Shown: one piece after another, positions 23,552-27,224 of the stretch | Position numbering within the stretch: the stretch's first letter is position 1 | Layout of the letters: each line of letters begins with the position of its first letter | Source: an uncultured Mycoplasmatota bacterium | Lineage (GTDB): Bacteria > Bacillota_I > Bacilli_A > RF39 > UBA660 | DNA length: 27,224 nucleotides | Direction: 5' to 3' | NCBI GenBank assembly: GCA_900556025.1 | Contig: USNG01000025.1 | Location: 1 to 27,224 of the forward strand | Notes under the pieces: model-generated | Told to the model about the DNA's origin: nothing | The model's input: only the letters and a program-made list of their open reading frames with translations | Databases searched by the model: none | Program-made: the position numbers and the translations under genes

Positions 23552-24166
23552 ATGAAAGAAAATACAGAAAATTTTTACATTGAAGGTTTTTTACCACAAG
23601 ATGCAGAAGAATTAATAAAAAAAGAAATAGAAAGAAACTCAAGTTCTACTAAAATTGAAGATATAATCAAAGAAAGAGAAGAAGACTTACGGTTAATAGA
23701 TGAAAGCTTCAAAGCTATAGATACTGACTTCAAAACAGTTAATAAGACTAGAAAAGAAATTACTTACTCATTATGCATATCTATAATTTATATTAGTGTA
23801 TTAAAGATATTAAAATCTATGATGAATGATTTTGAATTAGTAGAAGAACTAGATAAATTAATAGATAAAATATCATCCGCTTATAAAGAAATAATAAGTC
23901 AAAGAGAAGTAATGATTATAGTAAGAGAAGCATATAAAAGATTAAAGAGTCTAGAAATATATGAATGTAATGGAGATATTAGTGATTTACTTGTATTAAT
24001 GTATGAAAAAAATAGAATTATTCATTCAGATGTATTAAATGAAATTAGAATGACAACATCAAGAATAAAAGGATTTAGTACATCAAAAGGAGAAAATAAG
24101 GAATTAGCTGAAATTAATAGTAAAATAGATAAATCATTAACTAGATTAGGATTAGTAAAGGAGTAG
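23552..24166 (+). CDS. Helical protein, first of three related genes after mutS
   Basis: Unrecognised, 204 residues, highly charged and nearly all helix, with no convincing membrane segment (one hydrophobic helix at about 70-85, SLCISIIYISVLKIL). The pattern EELDKLIDKI, then REVMIIVREAYKRLKSL, then DISDLLVLMYEKN, and a C-terminal KIDKSLTRLGL recurs in diverged form in the next two proteins. The start is ATG 23552, 5 nt after GGAGGG (23541-23546); a TTG at 23549 is in frame but too close to it. It lies 18 bp after mutS and 3 bp before the next gene, so all are probably read from the mutS promoter. Function unknown. Confidence 0.75.
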   Translation: MKENTENFYIEGFLPQDAEELIKKEIERNSSSTKIEDIIKEREEDLRLIDESFKAIDTDFKTVNKTRKEITYSLCISIIYISVLKILKSMMNDFELVEELDKLIDKISSAYKEIISQREVMIIVREAYKRLKSLEIYECNGDISDLLVLMYEKNRIIHSDVLNEIRMTTSRIKGFSTSKGENKELAEINSKIDKSLTRLGLVKE

Positions 24167-24169
24167 AAC

Positions 24170-24748
24170 ATGAAAGAATCAACTGGACAATGTGAAATGG
24201 ATATTAATGAATTATTTGGCCTAGAACCTGCAGATATTGAAGATGTATTATCAAACCCAAATGCCACAATAGAAGAAATGATAAGTGCTCATGATTATAC
24301 AACTGCACTTAATAATATTCAGTTCGCAGCACTAAATTCTATGTTAAACGCAGTAACAAAAGAAAAGAAATTTATTATTAAAAGACTAAAATTACTAGCA
24401 CTTAAAATCAAAACAAGAAGAATATTTAGTAAAGAAAATATAGAAGAATTAAATCAACTTTTAGAAGATATAAATTATTATATTCAAGATATCAAAAATG
24501 ATTATGAATTAATCCAAGAAATAAGAAGACTATATAAAGAATTAGTTAAATATACATTTGGTTATCACAATGAAGAATTAGCTGCTATTTTAAAATATTA
24601 TATTGGTAAATTCGAAATTATTTATAATGAAATGTTTCAAATATATGAAAGTCCTAAAGATTATGTAAAATTAGATTTTAGTACAGATGAACTTGATGCA
24701 TTAAATAAAGATATTTTAAGATTAGGATTAGGTGTTAAACATGAGTAA
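24170..24748 (+). CDS. Helical protein, second of three related genes after mutS
   Basis: Unrecognised, 192 residues, acidic at the N-terminus (MDINELFGLEPADIEDVL) and helical throughout. The core aligns by eye with its neighbours: EELNQLLEDINYYI, YELIQEIRRLYKELVKY, EELAAILKYYIGK, and the ending LNKDILRLGL. The start follows AAAGGAG (24157-24163) by 6 nt. Its last eight bases overlap the next gene, indicating coupled translation. No enzyme motif is seen; a scaffold or binding role would be a guess. Confidence 0.75.
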   Translation: MKESTGQCEMDINELFGLEPADIEDVLSNPNATIEEMISAHDYTTALNNIQFAALNSMLNAVTKEKKFIIKRLKLLALKIKTRRIFSKENIEELNQLLEDINYYIQDIKNDYELIQEIRRLYKELVKYTFGYHNEELAAILKYYIGKFEIIYNEMFQIYESPKDYVKLDFSTDELDALNKDILRLGLGVKHE

Positions 24749-25394
24749 AGATAATAAAAAACTAGTAGCTCACATAAATGAACCAATGTATGATGATATT
24801 GGAAGTTTTGAAGGAAAAAATTATAAGTCATCACTAACAGATGAAAATATAGAAGAACTAACTGATTTTGAAGGTAAAACTATTTATGAAACATTAGAGA
24901 TGTATAAGAAGCTAAAAGAATATATCACATCAGATTTTGAAGTGTTAGAAGAATACTTTTATTCAAGTAAAGAAATGCTAAAAGACTCAAATAAAGTAAT
25001 GAGAAGAAATTATATTATTATGGGACTAGCTGCATTAAAATATACAATTTTAATGGATGAAGAATTAGTAAAAGAATATTTAAAAATAGCTGCCTTAGCT
25101 TTAAAAAATATCGAAGAGTACAAAAAAGATAGAGAACTTATAGCTAAACTAGAAATCTATTTAGAAGCTTTAAAAGAAAGAGATATTACTTGTTTTGGAC
25201 AAGATTTTCTAAATATATTAGCTTATATAACAGATAAAGTAACAATGAGTTTTGATAACTTTAATAGAGTATGTGATCACTTATCAGTAAGACTTCAAGG
25301 TATAAGTAGTAGTGGTCCAAAAGACATAGATGAATTTTATAGTGAAAAAAATGAAAAAATAGATGCTATAATTAAAAAACTTAATATTAAATAA
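24741..25394 (+). CDS. Helical protein, third of three related genes after mutS
   Basis: Unrecognised, 217 residues from the chosen start. The N-terminus (about 1-40) is acidic and probably flexible. The rest is helical, with the same core order as its neighbours: KEYLKIAALALKNIEEY, RELIAKLEIYLEALKER, QDFLNILAYITDK and the ending NEKIDAIIKKLNI. ATG 24741 is preceded by TTAGGTG (24728-24734); a GTG at 24732 is in frame but lies within that ribosome site. It overlaps the previous gene by 8 bp, and a terminator that uses its stop codon closes the operon. Function unknown. Confidence 0.75.
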   Translation: MSKDNKKLVAHINEPMYDDIGSFEGKNYKSSLTDENIEELTDFEGKTIYETLEMYKKLKEYITSDFEVLEEYFYSSKEMLKDSNKVMRRNYIIMGLAALKYTILMDEELVKEYLKIAALALKNIEEYKKDRELIAKLEIYLEALKERDITCFGQDFLNILAYITDKVTMSFDNFNRVCDHLSVRLQGISSSGPKDIDEFYSEKNEKIDAIIKKLNIK

Positions 25395-25417
25395 GATGTA
25401 ATAATTTACATCTTTTT
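25393..25417 (+). terminator. Terminator of the mutS operon
   Basis: AAGATGTAA (25393-25401) / TTACATCTT (25406-25414) with TAAT loop and five T's. The left arm starts within the stop codon. Confidence 0.85.
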
Positions 25418-25461
25418 ATATAGTAAAATTAATTGAATAAATATTATTTAATTGATATACT

Positions 25462-25467
25462 TATAAT
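25462..25467 (+). promoter_or_regulatory. -10 element very close to the 25477 start
   Basis: TATAAT ends 9 nt before the ATG, with no clear -35 at 16-18 bp (TTGAAT at 25433 is too far). Transcription would begin about 2-3 nt before the ATG. Confidence 0.4.
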
Positions 25468-25476
25468 GATGTTATC

Positions 25477-26046
25477 ATGGATGGAATAAGTAGTGGAGTT
25501 AAAAAAATAGTAAAAATATGTTTTATACCATTAGTAGTTATAATACTATTAATGTTTTTTAGTGGAATTGATAATGAAATAAATAATAAGTTTGTTATAA
25601 CTCTAAATAATAATGAATTATTATCTAGAGTAGATACAGAATATGTAGAAATAATATTTAAAAAAATAGGTGGCAATACATACAATAAAAAAGTTGATTC
25701 TAGTAGTGAATACTTTAATAAAATTAATTCATCAAATAAATATATATTAGATATAAAAGAATATGAAATATATAGTAAATATGGACATAGAGAATCATAT
25801 AAAGGTATTGATAGTGGAAAAGGAACATCAAAGCTTGTTACAGATGACAATAAAACAATGATGGTTCAAAAAGACAATAAAATTGTATATGAAGGTAAAT
25901 TTAAAAATGATGTTACAAGTTTAATTACAGAAAATGGAAGATACTTCTTTCATGTATATACAAGTCATAAGAGAAGTAGTTCTCCATTTGCTTACATGGA
26001 TACAAGTCTTCACTTTAATGTATTGGTAGGTGAAATAGATGAATAA
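25477..26046 (+). CDS. Single-pass membrane or membrane-anchored extracytoplasmic protein, unknown
   Basis: Unrecognised, 189 residues. Residues about 10-28 (VKICFIPLVVIILLMFF), after two lysines, form a signal anchor or uncleaved signal. The remaining 160 residues are polar, rich in Asn, Ser, Lys and Tyr, and probably lie outside the cell with a beta-rich fold at the end (GRYFFHVYTSHKR, SLHFNVLVGEI). No lipobox cysteine or catalytic motif is seen. An in-frame TGA at 25453 and absence of other start codons fix ATG 25477, which has no ribosome site; with TATAAT just upstream it may be leaderless. It overlaps the next membrane-protein gene by 8 bp, so the two products probably act together. Confidence 0.7.
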   Translation: MDGISSGVKKIVKICFIPLVVIILLMFFSGIDNEINNKFVITLNNNELLSRVDTEYVEIIFKKIGGNTYNKKVDSSSEYFNKINSSNKYILDIKEYEIYSKYGHRESYKGIDSGKGTSKLVTDDNKTMMVQKDNKIVYEGKFKNDVTSLITENGRYFFHVYTSHKRSSSPFAYMDTSLHFNVLVGEIDE

Positions 26047-26392
26047 GAAATTTTTTTACGTTCTTATAACTGTAGTTACTATATTAGTTATAGTTTTAAT
26101 AAAAATATATTTTTATAATTTAGATAAAAAATGGTATAAAAAAATAGATTATAATAGTTATGTGTTAATTGTAAATGATATACATAATAAATATCCTAAT
26201 TTATTTAAATTTGATGAAAATAATGATGCCATTATGACTGTAGAAGAATTAGTTACAAAACAAGATGATATAGAATTTGATATCGCACATGATAAAGATG
26301 GCAACATGTGTATAGGCTATTTTATAGTATCAAAAGTAGGAGAAGGCATTGACATAGATGCATCTCATATGTGTGATATGATAAACTACTAA
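26039..26392 (+). CDS. Small membrane-anchored extracytoplasmic protein, unknown
   Basis: Unrecognised, 117 residues. Residues about 5-25 (FFYVLITVVTILVIVLIKIYF) form an N-terminal membrane helix after MNKK. The outside part has an EF-hand/dockerin-like loop, DENNDAIMTVEE (D1, N3, D5, T9, E12), which could bind calcium, although Ala replaces the usual Gly at position 6. Two cysteines (GNMCIGY, SHMCDM) could form a disulfide. The start overlaps the previous stop by 8 bp and has AGGTG upstream inside that gene. A shared terminator separates it from rnhC, which converges on it. Confidence 0.7.
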   Translation: MNKKFFYVLITVVTILVIVLIKIYFYNLDKKWYKKIDYNSYVLIVNDIHNKYPNLFKFDENNDAIMTVEELVTKQDDIEFDIAHDKDGNMCIGYFIVSKVGEGIDIDASHMCDMINY

Positions 26393-26395
26393 AAT

Positions 26396-26423
26396 AAAAA
26401 ATCCTAATTATTTAGGATTTTTT
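26396..26423. terminator. Bidirectional terminator between convergent genes
   Basis: AAAAAATCCTAA (26396-26407) / TTAGGATTTTTT (26412-26423) is a perfect 12-bp stem with a 4-nt loop. It has a T-run on either strand and serves both the 26039 gene and rnhC, whose stop codon lies inside it. Confidence 0.9.
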
Positions 26424-27224
26424 CAGTGTTTTTAAAATTAATTTTAGCTATTTTATATAGTTCTTCTTTTCCATACTTTTTAACTATTTCACGTCCAACA
26501 TCATCAACTTTATCACTAGCGCCTTTAAGAATATTTATTTTATATTTCTCACTTAATTTATCCATTTCATTTAAGAATAAATATCTACTTATAACACTAG
26601 CAGCTGCAACACTTAAATGTTTACTTTCACCTTTAGTTAGAAAAGTTATTTTAGTAACTTTATCCTGAATATTTTCTTGTTTCAAATAACTAAAGTAACT
26701 TCTAGGAGTAGTAAATTGATCAACAATAATTTTATGATAAGGAATTCCCTTATTAGAAAGTTCAAACAAAACTCTATTGTGTAGTATTGCTTTAACTTTA
26801 TTCATATTAAATCCCTTATTAGCCATGTCATTATATTTAGGATTAGATAAAGTAAATGTTACATAAGGTAACTTATCCATAAGAATTGGAGCACATCTTC
26901 GAATTTTATCATCCGTCATTTTTTTAGAATCCATTATTTTTAAATCTTCAAGTAATTTTCTGGTATTTTTATCAACTAGAGTAGCGGTAACTATGATAGG
27001 ACCGAAATAATCTCCAGTACCAACTTCATCACTACCAATAGCATCATAATAGTAATAAGTCTTATCATCTTCTTTATTTTCTTTAGCTTTTATTTCAGAA
27101 TCAATGTCTCTATTATTAAAGTGACTTTCTAAATCTTTCCACATATTAGCATCAATATCAGCACTAATTCCTTGAAACATAACTTTACCACTTTCATATA
27201 AAGTAATAACTGTACCACCTTCAT
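26404..27224 (-). CDS. rnhC: Ribonuclease HIII, 5'-truncated by the right window edge
   Basis: RNase HIII cuts the RNA strand of RNA-DNA hybrids. The catalytic domain has GSDEVGTGDYFGPI with the first acidic residues (Asp, Glu), then MDSKKM, IVDQF and the HLSVAAASVISRY region of the RNase HII/HIII fold. Upstream of ATG 27180 the frame stays open to the window edge and encodes GGTVITLYESGKV, which runs into MFQG and matches the TBP-like N-terminal substrate-binding domain of RNase HIII. The ATG at 27180 is therefore internal and the true start lies beyond 27224. It is the only gene on the - strand and converges on the membrane-protein pair. Confidence 0.95.
   Translation of the reverse strand, partial: EGGTVITLYESGKVMFQGISADIDANMWKDLESHFNNRDIDSEIKAKENKEDDKTYYYYDAIGSDEVGTGDYFGPIIVTATLVDKNTRKLLEDLKIMDSKKMTDDKIRRCAPILMDKLPYVTFTLSNPKYNDMANKGFNMNKVKAILHNRVLFELSNKGIPYHKIIVDQFTTPRSYFSYLKQENIQDKVTKITFLTKGESKHLSVAAASVISRYLFLNEMDKLSEKYKINILKGASDKVDDVGREIVKKYGKEELYKIAKINFKNTEKILNN

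Noticed and set aside
26404..27180. rnhC starting at ATG 27180
   Set aside because: The frame continues upstream and encodes the typical N-terminal domain sequence, so this ATG is internal.
1..27224. Mycoplasma/Spiroplasma code (TGA = Trp), suggested by the AT-richness
   Set aside because: Trp is encoded by TGG throughout, the genes are full length without reading TGA, and TGA ends the LysM gene.

Overview
The window reads as a chromosomal segment of a very AT-rich, low-GC Gram-positive bacterium of the Bacilli. It carries ezrA, an FtsK/SpoIIIE translocase, a ymfF/ymfH peptidase pair, a comN-secDF-rel-dtd block, an M48 (HtpX-like) protease gene, mutS and rnhC, all with Bacillus-type counterparts. 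TGA is a real stop (the LysM gene ends with it) and Trp is TGG, so this is the standard bacterial code and not the Mycoplasma code. I would guess an uncultured Bacilli lineage; the exact group cannot be fixed from the sequence. All genes but the last run on the + strand.

Layout. 1-1238: the truncated 3' part of mtaB (tRNA methylthiotransferase). 1297-5710: an accessory-looking cluster of an unknown 370-residue protein, a coiled-coil/polyalanine protein, a signal-peptide-less SleB-like/LysM cell-wall protein with a (PTPS)9 linker, and two WXG100-size proteins. I read it as a candidate type VII (Esx) secretion substrate locus whose ATPase lies elsewhere. 5820-5896: tRNA-Met(CAT) with its own promoter and terminator. 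6034-6726: an unknown protein in its own unit. 6822-11499: ezrA, ftsK/spoIIIE and deoD. 11579-14109: the M16 peptidase-like pair ymfF/ymfH. 14183-20888: comN, secDF, rel, dtd and an HtpX-like M48 protease, tightly spaced and probably one operon. 21005-25394: mutS followed by three small helical proteins that look like diverged tandem paralogues. 25477-26392: two overlapping genes for small single-pass membrane proteins. 26404-27224: rnhC on the - strand, running off the right edge.

Regulation is compact. Nearly every unit ends in an intrinsic terminator, and several hairpins contain the upstream stop codon. Several -10 elements sit only 7-18 nt before the start codon; mutS, and probably the gene at 25477, look leaderless, with no Shine-Dalgarno.

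The best leads are: (1) the Esx/cell-wall hydrolase locus; (2) the Rel protein, whose synthetase motifs look intact but whose hydrolase HDxxED motif is degraded to HEAITL and which lacks a well-placed ordinary start codon; (3) the three-gene helical family after mutS; and (4) the leaderless promoters. No CRISPR array, insertion sequence, phage gene or rRNA was seen. No gene-free gap exceeds 300 bases.
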